Below are positions 27,701-35,265 of a DNA stretch of 64,000 bases, in pieces. Origin of the DNA: Pseudomonas sp. GD04091 (GTDB lineage Bacteria > Pseudomonadota > Gammaproteobacteria > Pseudomonadales > Pseudomonadaceae); NCBI RefSeq assembly GCF_029836165.1, contig NZ_JAOEBG010000001.1, forward strand, positions 248,001 through 312,000, read 5' to 3'. A program made the position numbers and the translations under genes. Numbering within the stretch: position 1 is the stretch's first letter; the number at the start of each line of letters is the position of its first letter. The notes under the pieces were generated by a model that had not been told where the DNA came from, did not search any database, and saw only the letters and a program-made list of their open reading frames with translations.

Positions 27701-30700
27701 TAAGTGGCATTGCCCTGGCTGTCCAGCGTCAGGTAGCCGTACTGCCCGACGATCGGATCGCCGACATGGCCGCTGGCCGAGGTCGAGGTGTCCGCGCCGG
27801 CACGCACACCCACCACGTACTGGCCGTCGGCACGCACATCGGCACCGATCACATCGTTGTCCAGCACATTGCCGCTGACACTGCCGCCCTCCTTGACCGA
27901 CGTCTCATCGCAGTGGGCCTTGGGCACGTCGTCGACGATGCTTATCACGATGGTGCTGGTGGTCGAGTTACCCAGGGAGTCCTTCACCTGGTAGGTGAAG
28001 GACTCTGTCAGCACATTCGGCCCATCGTTGATGTGGTTCGGCGAGTTCGGCGCCGAGGTCAGGGTGTAGGTGTAGGTGCCATCGGCGTTCAACTGGATCT
28101 GACCGTACTGGCCGGTGGCATTGCCCACCAGGGTGAAGGTCAAGGCACCGATGCCCCCACCGACCGATCCGGCCAGCGAGCCGGTGGTGGTTTCCGCGTT
28201 CGATCGCGGATCGCTGCCGGTGACATTACCGGCGGCCAGGTCGTTGCCATCCTTGACCAGGTCGAGCGCCTTCTCGTAGACCTTGGCCGTGTCATCCGGG
28301 CAGGCGACCAGCGAGATGTCGTGCACATTGATGGTGATGGTGGTGGTGCTCTCGTCGCCATCGGCATCGCGGATGGTATAGACGAACACATCCGTGGCCC
28401 CGGCCGGCGCCACGCTGTCAGGGTTGGCGTGGTAGGTGGCGTTGCCCTGGGCGTCGAGGGTCAGGTAGCCATACTGGCCCGCCACATTGCTGCCCAGCTG
28501 GCCGATGGCCGAGGTGGAGGTGTCCGAGCCGGCACGCACGCCGACCACGTATTTGCCATCGGCCGGCACGTCCGCGCCGATCACATCGTTGACCAGCACG
28601 TTGCCGCTGACGCTGCCGCCTTCGTAGACGTTGACGAAGTCGCTGTGGGCCTTGGGCACGTCGTCGACGATGCTGACCACAATGGTGCTGGTGCTCGTGT
28701 TGCCCAGCGAATCCTTCACCTGGTAGGTGAAGGACTCTGTCAGCAGATTCGGCCCATCGTTGATGTGGTTCGGCGAATTCGGCGCCGAGGTCAGGGTGTA
28801 GGTGTAGGTGCCATCGGCGTTCAACTGGATCTGACCGTACTGGCCGGTGGCATTGCCCACCAGGGTGAAGGTCAGGGCCCCCACTGCGCCGCTGACAGCG
28901 CCGACCAGCGAACCACTGGCTGTCTCGCCGGTCGATCCCGGCTGGCTGCCAATGACATTGCCACCGGCCAGGTCGTTGCCATCCTTGATCAGGTCCAGGG
29001 CTTTCTCGTAGACCGTGACCTCGCTGTCCGGCCCGGCGATCAGCGAGCAGTCGCGCACATCGATGGTGATGGTGGTGGTGCTTTCGTCGCCGTCGCTGTC
29101 TCGCACGGTGTAGACGAACACATCCGTGGCACCGGCAGGCGCCACGGCATTGGGATTGGCGTGATAGGTGGCGTTACCCTGGGCGTCGAGGGTCAGGTAA
29201 CCGTACTGGCCCTGGATCGGATCACCCAGGCGGCCGCTGGCCGAGGTCGAGGTATCGGAACCGGCACGTACACCGACCACATAACGACCGTCGGCTCTCA
29301 CGTCAGCGCCGGAAACATCGTTGTCCAGCACATTGCCACTGACCGTGCCGCCCTCGACGACACTGGCCGAGTCGGGGTTGGCCTTGGGCAGATCATCGAT
29401 GATGTTCACGTCCAGCGACCCGCTGGCCGTACTGCCATCGGTGTCCGTGGCGGTGACCGTGAAGTGCTCGGAAAGGCTGTTGGCGCCGTCGCCATTGGCG
29501 TGGCTTTCATTGTCCAGCAAGGTGTAGCTGTAGCTCACCACCCCGGTGGCGGCGTTGTAGCCGGTGATGGTCAGGGTGTTACCCAATGCCGTGGTGATCG
29601 ACTGCGGGAAGCTTGCCGCCACGCCACCGCTGACCACCGTGATGCCGCCGACGCTCAGGCTCTGCAGACCATCCGGCGCAGTGACCGTGAACGTGCCGGT
29701 TTGCGTCAGGGCGCCGGGGTTCGGCGCGCTGCCGTCGGCCAGGCTCTTCTCGTAGACGGTCAGCTCCGCGCCGTTCACGTCCAGGCCGCCGAGGGTGACC
29801 GGGTCGTCGAGGTTGGTGACGTTGAGGGTCAGGGTCGCGGTGCTGGAGTCGCCATCGGCGTCCTTCAGCGTATACGTGAAGGTTTCCACGCCGCTGCCGT
29901 GCAGGTTCTTGAAGTCCGGGTCGTCGGTGTTGAGGGTGTAGGTGTAGGAACCGTCAACCGCCAGCACCAGTGTGCCGTAGGTGCCGACAAAGGTACCGGC
30001 CACTACCGGGCCGCTCGGGATACGGTCGGCACCCTGGATGTCGTTGCCGAGCACATTGCCAGTGAGCTCCAGGTGCTGCTCGGTCGCATGGGTGGCGTTG
30101 CTGTCATCCACGGCCCTGGGTACGTCGTCGCGAATGATCACATCCAGCGTGCCGCTCGCCACGTCCCCGTCGGTGTCGCTGACCAGCACCGGGAAGTGTT
30201 CGCCCAAGGTGTTGGTGCCCACGCCATCCGGGTGTTGCTCCGCAGCAGTCAGGGTATAGCTGTAGCTCACCACGCCAGTGGCTGGGTTGTAGCCGGTGAT
30301 GGTCAGCACATTGCCGAGCCCGGTGACGATGGACTGGCCGACGCCGGTCACCACGCCACCGGTGACGACATTGATACCGCCCACACTGAGATTGAACACG
30401 CCATCAGGGGCGACTACCGTGAAGCTGCCGGATTGGGTCAACGCCGCCGGGTTGCTGGCCGAGCCCTGGGGCAGATTGGCTTCATCGAGGGTCAGTTCAG
30501 CAGGGCTGACGTCCAGGCCCTGGAGGCTAACAGGATTGTCGGGCGGTGGCGGATTGACCACTAAGGGTGCCTGCTCATCATTGCGGTCGAGCGCGCCGAG
30601 TTCGAGGTTCGCCAGTTCGGGGAGACCATTGAAACCCGCGGTGGGGAAACCGATGGTGGGATCCACCCGTCCGGCCACCTCGGTCAGTATCACGAAACTG

Positions 30701-31092
30701 TGTCCGCCACCCAACGCGCCCGCCACGCCCGTGGGGTTGCCGCCCGCCGCGGTGGCCTCGCCTTCCTGCGTCGGGTCGGCCCCGGCAGCGATGGCCTGCT
30801 GCAACTGCTCGACATCGCTGAGCTGGGTTTCACTGGGCACCGGGTCCGGTGCCTGTACATGAGGGGCACGGTTGGCCAGCAGGTCGGACGTCATCTCCAG
30901 GCTGCTGTCACGGCCCAGGGTCAGTTCGGCGCCGTTGTGCAAGCGAACGGCCACCGCACCGGCATTGCCAGTCTCCAGTTGCTCGCCGGCGAACAGACGA
31001 TCGCCCTCCACCAGCAAACGGCGATGACCGTCATCACTTACCGCGAATACCTGGCCGACTACCTTGCTGACCACACCGACTAATTTAGCCAT
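24724..31092 (-). CDS. LapA/MapA-type giant RTX adhesin with von Willebrand A domain
   Basis: The 2122-residue protein opens with a LapA-type retention module (residues 1-130: KLVGVVSKVVGQVFAVSDDG) carrying a LapG-type cleavage motif TAAG at 114-117. VCBS/cadherin-like repeats cover about 194-564. Three 244-residue tandem units (567-1302) follow. A vWA domain with full MIDAS pattern (DVSSS, GGST, SDGE) spans about 1315-1497. About 12 RTX nonapeptides (GGAGNDVLKG type) cover about 1855-2014, before a C-terminal type I secretion region. It should be secreted by the divergent TolC-ABC-HlyD genes, held in the outer membrane and released by LapG (not in this window). It is far smaller than KT2440 LapA. 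MapA or LapF-like naming needs comparison. Confidence 0.92.
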   Translation of the reverse strand: MAKLVGVVSKVVGQVFAVSDDGHRRLLVEGDRLFAGEQLETGNAGAVAVRLHNGAELTLGRDSSLEMTSDLLANRAPHVQAPDPVPSETQLSDVEQLQQAIAAGADPTQEGEATAAGGNPTGVAGALGGGHSFVILTEVAGRVDPTIGFPTAGFNGLPELANLELGALDRNDEQAPLVVNPPPPDNPVSLQGLDVSPAELTLDEANLPQGSASNPAALTQSGSFTVVAPDGVFNLSVGGINVVTGGVVTGVGQSIVTGLGNVLTITGYNPATGVVSYSYTLTAAEQHPDGVGTNTLGEHFPVLVSDTDGDVASGTLDVIIRDDVPRAVDDSNATHATEQHLELTGNVLGNDIQGADRIPSGPVVAGTFVGTYGTLVLAVDGSYTYTLNTDDPDFKNLHGSGVETFTYTLKDADGDSSTATLTLNVTNLDDPVTLGGLDVNGAELTVYEKSLADGSAPNPGALTQTGTFTVTAPDGLQSLSVGGITVVSGGVAASFPQSITTALGNTLTITGYNAATGVVSYSYTLLDNESHANGDGANSLSEHFTVTATDTDGSTASGSLDVNIIDDLPKANPDSASVVEGGTVSGNVLDNDVSGADVRADGRYVVGVRAGSDTSTSASGRLGDPIQGQYGYLTLDAQGNATYHANPNAVAPAGATDVFVYTVRDSDGDESTTTITIDVRDCSLIAGPDSEVTVYEKALDLIKDGNDLAGGNVIGSQPGSTGETASGSLVGAVSGAVGALTFTLVGNATGQYGQIQLNADGTYTYTLTSAPNSPNHINDGPNLLTESFTYQVKDSLGNTSTSTIVVSIVDDVPKAHSDFVNVYEGGSVSGNVLVNDVIGADVPADGKYVVGVRAGSDTSTSAIGQLGSNVAGQYGYLTLDAQGNATYHANPDSVAPAGATDVFVYTIRDADGDESTTTITINVHDISLVACPDDTAKVYEKALDLVKDGNDLAAGNVTGSDPRSNAETTTGSLAGSVGGGIGALTFTLVGNATGQYGQIQLNADGTYTYTLTSAPNSPNHINDGPNVLTESFTYQVKDSLGNSTTSTIVISIVDDVPKAHCDETSVKEGGSVSGNVLDNDVIGADVRADGQYVVGVRAGADTSTSASGHVGDPIVGQYGYLTLDSQGNATYHANPNSVPPAGATDSFVYTIRDADGDESTTTIRINVQDSKLVACEDNDVTVYEKALDLHKDGNDLAAGTVTGSEPGSTGETASGSLVGSVSGGVGALTYSLVGNAVGQYGQIQLNADGSYTYTLTSAPKTPGGANDGTNTVNEYFTYKATDAQGNSVTSTIAINIVDDVPKVECAVRSITPGQVDSNILLVVDVSSSMAAGSGVPGLTRLELAKQAINALLDKYDEMGDIKVQIVTFGTGAQVQTPVWVSISEAKNLIAGLSPGGSTYYDSAATKAQEAFATAGKLTGAQNISYFFSDGEPTNGHAMTAPREAAWETFLDNNGIKSYAIGMGTGVNEGNLNPLAYDGSSHTDTNSVVVTDLSQLGAVLSGTVQGAPITGSLMSGGDFGADGGFIKALLVDGTTYTYDPKANGGQGGYSVSGGADKASFDTVSNSLNIKTSLGGTLVVNMDSGEFTYAPPKDNGSSQVEKIGFTASDNDGDTRSASLTVHINSNGVPVAGADHIITNISGATVTVPAEALLANDSDPDHDPLSAAPITFNTGFGDKGAGFTAGTQAQTIKFDATPNRAENQFRDLARSEFTSLNGTMTAALVVAGYLGSISTSNANDEDTLTVTLRKGETLTLDHDRPAGNLLMEWKDASGSYQTIVDGGSFTASHDGVYSIHVINTENASGNSKAAENYKLSMVVDYSNASNDVYHGSYTVSDNHGGNATGAVDITYQAGNILTGTSGGDVLLAGAGDTTLHGGAGDDVLVAGSGNNNLYGGEGNDLLIGGPGNDLLDGGPGSDTASYARATSGVTVDLSHIGQQNTVGAGLDTLTGIENLIGSDYSDTLVGNDGDNVLNGGAGNDVLKGGAGNDILIGGRGDDTLTGGSGNDTFVWQKGDTGHDTVTDFTPGSDRLDLSQLLQGENASSASLDDYMHFKVSGTGANVVSTIEVSSVAGAAPTQTIDLAGVDLAQHYGVSAGAGGVIAAGHDTATIINGMLNDHSLKVDTV
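27185..29395 (-). repeat. Three tandem 732-bp repeats in the adhesin gene
   Basis: The same landmarks recur every 732 bases: the segment reading GCCTTGGGCACGTCGTCGAC on the plus strand lies near 27186 (variant), 27918, 28650 and 29382 (variant). A second landmark, TCGGCGTTCAACTGGATCTG, recurs near 27349 (variant), 28081 and 28813. The units encode 244 residues each, with a VYEKALDL start and a YVVGVRAG core. High identity between the two inner copies makes gain or loss by recombination likely. Confidence 0.85.
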
Positions 31093-31572
31093 GAGCGTAC
31101 GCCTCCCCTGCCGATGGGCTTTTCGCAGTTCAAGGCTTGTCAGGTAAATCGCACAACGTTCCGCGGTGACGGATCGTTGCTGTCACGTTCGTGAGAAAAC
31201 ACGCTCCTTGTGACAACTACCGCGAGAAGGGAGATGGTGAATGGCCATTATTCAGTGCCATTTTTTTGTCGCCAAATTCCGCTTTCGCCGTCCTCCCCTG
31301 TCTCCTTAGCTGCAAAAAATCTGGAACTTTCTCCGAGGCCCGGAAATCGCTTGTCCCAGCCAATTCCCGTAACCACCTGAATGAAACAATGTCCCGGATT
31401 TCTTAGACCGCATAAGTTTTTTTTTGCATATAACTTATGAAAAAATCTTCTTAGCTCGCCCGTTAAATGTTCTTAGCTCTGTTGTTACAAACCTGAAACG
31501 GTTTGATTCTAAATTTTCGTCATTTTTTTGGCGAACAGCAGGACATTATTCGAGACCAGGGAGAAGTACCCC
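31093..31572. promoter_or_regulatory. Divergent promoter region between adhesin and secretion genes
   Basis: This 480-base, AT-rich stretch holds no gene. It carries a perfect inverted repeat, CATAAGTT (31411-31418) and AACTTATG (31432-31439), and a direct repeat, TTCTTAGCTC, at 31448-31457 and 31470-31479, 22 bases apart. A partial third copy TTCTTAGA lies at 31400. Both promoters must lie here. A regulator such as FleQ is plausible for a Lap-type locus, but no consensus site was confirmed. Confidence 0.6.
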
Positions 31573-32946
31573 ATGCGCGCTTTAACCCCCATCACCAGTG
31601 CGATTTTGTTGGCCATGGCGTGTGCCAACAGTCAGGCGATGTCGATTACCGAGGCTGTCCAGAACGCCGTGGACCAACATCCAGAAATCAGCGCCAGCCG
31701 CAACAGCCGGCTGTCCGCCGACGAGGATGTGAAGTTCGCGCGCGGGGGGTACTACCCAACCGTCGATCTGGTCGCAGGCTACGGCCGGCAACGTTCCGAC
31801 AATACCAACACCCGCGGCTTCAACGCCGACGGCACGCGTAACCACAACAAGGAAACGCTCAACTACACCCAATCCGAACTGCGTCTGCGACAGATGCTGT
31901 TCGACGGTTTCAACACCTCCAACGAAGTCGCACGCACCGAGGCGGTCGCCACATCGCGCGCCTACTTCACCCAGGCCACCGCCGAAACCGTGGCCCTTCG
32001 CGCCATCGAGGTCTACCTCGAAGTGCTCAAACGCCGCGAGCTGGTGACCCTGGCCAAGAACAACCTGCAGGCGCACCTGCGGGTCAATGACCAGATCGGC
32101 CTGCGCAGCGAGCGTGGCGTGGGCAGCACCGCCGACCTCGACCAGTCTCGCGCCCGTCGCGCCCTGGCCGAGAACAACCTCGACACGGCCGAAGTCGATC
32201 TGGCCGACGCCGAAGCCAATTTCTACAGCGTAGTCGGCCGCATGCCCGACGAACTGGATACGCCCGTCACGATCAAGGGAGAAATGCCGGGCGACCTGCA
32301 GAATGCTCGCCAGGGCATGTTGGAAAACAACCCCTACCTCAAGTCGGCCCAGGCTGACGTGCGCTCCGCCGAGCAGCAGTACGAAGTGGCCAAGTCGCCC
32401 TTCTACCCACGTCTGGATGCGGTGCTGGCCACTGGCGCGAACAACAACACCGGCGGCCAGAAAGGCCATGACAACAACGACTGGCAGGCAGGCGTCGAGC
32501 TCAGCTACAACCTGTTCCGCGGCGGCAGCGACAAGGCCCGCCTGCAGTCCGACGCACACAAGATCAACCAGGCCATGGACATCCGCAACAACGCCCTGCG
32601 CGAGCTCAACGAGAACCTGAGCCTGGCCTGGAACGCGATGAACAACGCCCGCAAGCAGACCCCGAGCGCCCGCGAATACGCCGAGACCACGCAACGCGTG
32701 CGCGCCGCCTACCAGGATCAGTTCGGCCTGGGCCAGCGCACCCTGCTCGACGTGCTCGACAGCGAGAACGAGCTGTACAACGCCAACCGCCGCTACACCG
32801 AGGTGCGCTACACCGAAGAGTTCTCGATGTACCGGGTGCTGGCGACCATGGGTGAGCTGTTGAGCAAGCAACGCATCTCGCTGCCACCGGAGGCCATCGC
32901 CAAGACCGAGGTGCGCAACGAAGCCAGGTTGCCCGACATGCGTTAG
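31573..32946 (+). CDS. TolC-family type I secretion outer membrane protein (LapE/MapE-like)
   Basis: The 457-residue protein has a signal peptide (RALTPITSAILLAMACANSQ, cut after about residue 23) and the internally repeated TolC fold with long helices. SITEAVQNAVDQHPEISASR opens the first outer membrane efflux repeat and NNDWQAGVELSYNLFRGGSD the second. Type I agglutination proteins of the LapE/AggA class share this start and the GQRTLLDVLDSENELYNANR segment. GGGAGA precedes the ATG at 31573. It is followed by the ABC and HlyD genes, so the three complete a secretion channel for the divergent adhesin. Confidence 0.9.
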   Translation: MRALTPITSAILLAMACANSQAMSITEAVQNAVDQHPEISASRNSRLSADEDVKFARGGYYPTVDLVAGYGRQRSDNTNTRGFNADGTRNHNKETLNYTQSELRLRQMLFDGFNTSNEVARTEAVATSRAYFTQATAETVALRAIEVYLEVLKRRELVTLAKNNLQAHLRVNDQIGLRSERGVGSTADLDQSRARRALAENNLDTAEVDLADAEANFYSVVGRMPDELDTPVTIKGEMPGDLQNARQGMLENNPYLKSAQADVRSAEQQYEVAKSPFYPRLDAVLATGANNNTGGQKGHDNNDWQAGVELSYNLFRGGSDKARLQSDAHKINQAMDIRNNALRELNENLSLAWNAMNNARKQTPSAREYAETTQRVRAAYQDQFGLGQRTLLDVLDSENELYNANRRYTEVRYTEEFSMYRVLATMGELLSKQRISLPPEAIAKTEVRNEARLPDMR

Positions 32947-33016
32947 GTTCTGAACGAGACAAGGGAACGCTCCGTCAGCGCCCATTTCCCGTCCACCGCG
33001 GCAGGAGCAGGCCATC

Positions 33017-35161
33017 GTGACCAGTATGCAAAGTGCGCAACCGCGCCTGGATGTTGATGATCCGTTGCTCGATGGCCTGCTGATCCTGTGCAAGCTGCAT
33101 GGCTGCCCGGCCAGCCGCGCCAGCCTGTGCAGCGGCCTGCCACTGGCCGAGCAGCGCCTGGGCCTGGCCCTGCTGCCTCGCGCCGCCGCTCGGGCCGGGC
33201 TGCAGGCACGGGTCCTGCAGCGCGAACTGGACGCCATCTCGGCACTCAACCTGCCGGTGCTGCTGATCCTCAACGACGGCCGCAGCGCCGTGCTGCAACG
33301 TTGGGGGGAAAACGGCCGGGCGCTGCTGCTGCCGTGCGAGGCGGACGGTGGCGAGCAGTGGGTCGAGCGCCCGGCGCTGGCCGAGGCCTACAGCGGCCAG
33401 GCCCTGTTCGCCCGGCCCCGTCACACCCTGGAGGACGTGCGCGCGCCGCTGATCCCAAGGGTCAACGCCTGGTTCCGCGACACCCTGCGCCATTCCCGCT
33501 GGCTGTATGGCGATGCCCTGCTGGCCAGCCTGCTGATCAACCTGCTGGGGTTGATGGTGCCCCTGTTCGTCATGCAGACCTACGACCGCGTGGTGCCCAA
33601 CCAGGCGCTGTCGACCTTGTGGGTGCTGGTGGCCGGCCTGTTCATCGGCACGGCCTTCGAGCTGGTGCTGCGCACGGTGCGCGCCCATCTGCTGGACCAG
33701 GCCGGCAAGAAGACCGACCTGATCCTCTCCGCCACGCTGTTCGAGCGCATCACCGGCATGAGCATGAAAGCCCGCCCGGCCACCATCGGCGGCTTCGCCC
33801 AGAGCATCCATGACTTCCAGGGCCTGCGCGAATTCCTCACCGCCGTCACCCTGACCAGCATCATCGACCTGCCGTTCGTGGCCCTGATGCTGCTGGTCAT
33901 CGGCCTGCTCGGCGGCTGGCTGGTGGTGATCCCGCTGGTGGCCTTCCCGCTGGCCGTGGGCCTGGCGCTGTTCATCCAGGTGCGCCTGCGTGACACGGTG
34001 CAAAAGAGCCTGAGCCTGGGCGCCGTGCGCCAGGCCCTGCTGATCGAGACCCTGGGCGGTCTGGAAACCCTCAAGGCCTGCGGCGCCGAAAGCGAACGCC
34101 AGTACCAGTGGGAACACACCAACGGCGCCATCGCCCGCCTCGATGCCCACGCCCGCAACCTGTCGTCGCTGGCCAGCAACGGCACATTGTTCATCCAGCA
34201 GTTCTGCGGCATGGCCACCATCGTTGCGGGGGTGTACAGCATCATTGCCGGCAACCTCAGCGTCGGTGCGCTGGTGGCCAGCTACATGCTGGGCAGCCGG
34301 GTGCTCGCGCCGCTGGGCCAGATCGCCGGGTTGATCACCCGCTACCAGCAGGCCCAGCTGACCATGCGCAGCACCGATGCGCTGATGAGCCTGCCCCAGG
34401 AGCGCCAGGCCGAGCAGCAGGCCCTGGAACACACGGCGCTGCAGGGTGGCATCACCATCAGCCACGCCACCGTCCGCTACCCGGGCCAGACCGCCCCGGC
34501 GCTCAACGACGTGAGCGTCACGGTCAAGCCAGGCGAGCGGATCGGCATCATCGGCCGCAGCGGCTCGGGCAAGAGCACCCTGGCGCGCCTGCTGATGGGT
34601 TTCCATCATCCCGACGAGGGCCAGGTCCTGCTGGACAACCTCGACCTGCGCCAGCTGGACATCGCCGACCTGCGCAACCAGCTCGGCTACGTGGCCCACG
34701 ACCTGCCACTGCTGGCCGGCAGCCTGCGCGACAACCTTACCCTGGGCGCTCGCCATGTCAGCGACGCACGCATGCTCGAAGTGGCCGAGCTCACCGCTGT
34801 CAGCGAACTGGCCCGCCAGCACCCGCAAGGCTTCGACCGCCCGGTGGGCGAGCGCGGCCAACTGCTCTCAGGCGGCCAGCGCCAAGCCGTGCTGCTGGCC
34901 AGGGCGCTGCTGCTCGAGCCGCCGATCCTGATCCTCGACGAACCCACCAGCCACATGGACAACAGCAGCGAGGAACAGCTGCGCCAACGCCTGCTGGCCT
35001 GGGTGCCGGGCAAGACCTTGCTGCTGGTCACCCACCGCACATCGATGCTCAGCCTGGTGGATCGGCTGCTGGTGCTGGACAACGGCAAGATCGTCGCCGA
35101 CGGGCCGAAGGACGCGGTCATCGACGCACTGCGCAAAGGCCGTATCGGCGCGGCACTTTGA
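33017..35161 (+). CDS. Type I secretion ABC transporter permease/ATPase (LapB/MapB-like)
   Basis: The 714-residue protein has an N-terminal C39-peptidase-like domain (about 15-135) without the catalytic Cys motif, as in RTX exporters. A six-helix membrane domain (about 155-430) precedes a nucleotide-binding domain with Walker A GRSGSGKST, signature LLSGGQRQA, Walker B ILILDEPTS and the H-loop VTHRTS. MQTYDRVVPNQALSTLWVL is typical of the LapB group. The start is a GTG with AGGAG nine bases upstream; an ATG three codons later is a less likely alternative. It energises export of the adhesin. Confidence 0.9.
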   Translation: MTSMQSAQPRLDVDDPLLDGLLILCKLHGCPASRASLCSGLPLAEQRLGLALLPRAAARAGLQARVLQRELDAISALNLPVLLILNDGRSAVLQRWGENGRALLLPCEADGGEQWVERPALAEAYSGQALFARPRHTLEDVRAPLIPRVNAWFRDTLRHSRWLYGDALLASLLINLLGLMVPLFVMQTYDRVVPNQALSTLWVLVAGLFIGTAFELVLRTVRAHLLDQAGKKTDLILSATLFERITGMSMKARPATIGGFAQSIHDFQGLREFLTAVTLTSIIDLPFVALMLLVIGLLGGWLVVIPLVAFPLAVGLALFIQVRLRDTVQKSLSLGAVRQALLIETLGGLETLKACGAESERQYQWEHTNGAIARLDAHARNLSSLASNGTLFIQQFCGMATIVAGVYSIIAGNLSVGALVASYMLGSRVLAPLGQIAGLITRYQQAQLTMRSTDALMSLPQERQAEQQALEHTALQGGITISHATVRYPGQTAPALNDVSVTVKPGERIGIIGRSGSGKSTLARLLMGFHHPDEGQVLLDNLDLRQLDIADLRNQLGYVAHDLPLLAGSLRDNLTLGARHVSDARMLEVAELTAVSELARQHPQGFDRPVGERGQLLSGGQRQAVLLARALLLEPPILILDEPTSHMDNSSEEQLRQRLLAWVPGKTLLLVTHRTSMLSLVDRLLVLDNGKIVADGPKDAVIDALRKGRIGAAL

Positions 35162-35181
35162 ACGAACAACCTGAAATCGCC

Positions 35182-35235
35182 GTGGGAGCGGGCTTGCCCC
35201 GCGATACCGTCATCGCGGGGCAAGCCCGCACCCAC
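35182..35235. repeat. REP palindrome between the ABC and HlyD genes
   Basis: Two 24-base arms (35182-35205 and 35212-35235) read GTGGGAGCGGGCTTGCCCCG and its complement, with one mismatch and a six-base centre. It lies within the secretion operon and could modulate downstream expression. Confidence 0.85.
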
Positions 35236-35265
35236 GAAGGCCCCGGTCTTCATCGGAGGTAGAAC

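Noticed and set aside
27697..30564. A 955-codon open frame antisense to the adhesin gene
   Set aside because: It mirrors the low-complexity repeats of the adhesin, has no ribosome site and its composition (Gly, Val, Ala, His runs) follows from the other strand.
24724..31092. Regularly spaced repeats taken at first for a CRISPR-like or satellite array
   Set aside because: The 732-bp periods and the short Gly-Asp repeats keep the reading frame and encode adhesin domains; there are no short direct repeats with unique spacers and no cas genes.
31191..31406. A 71-codon frame in the adhesin/secretion divergent region
   Set aside because: No homology recognised, and the AT-rich surroundings and repeats indicate a regulatory region.
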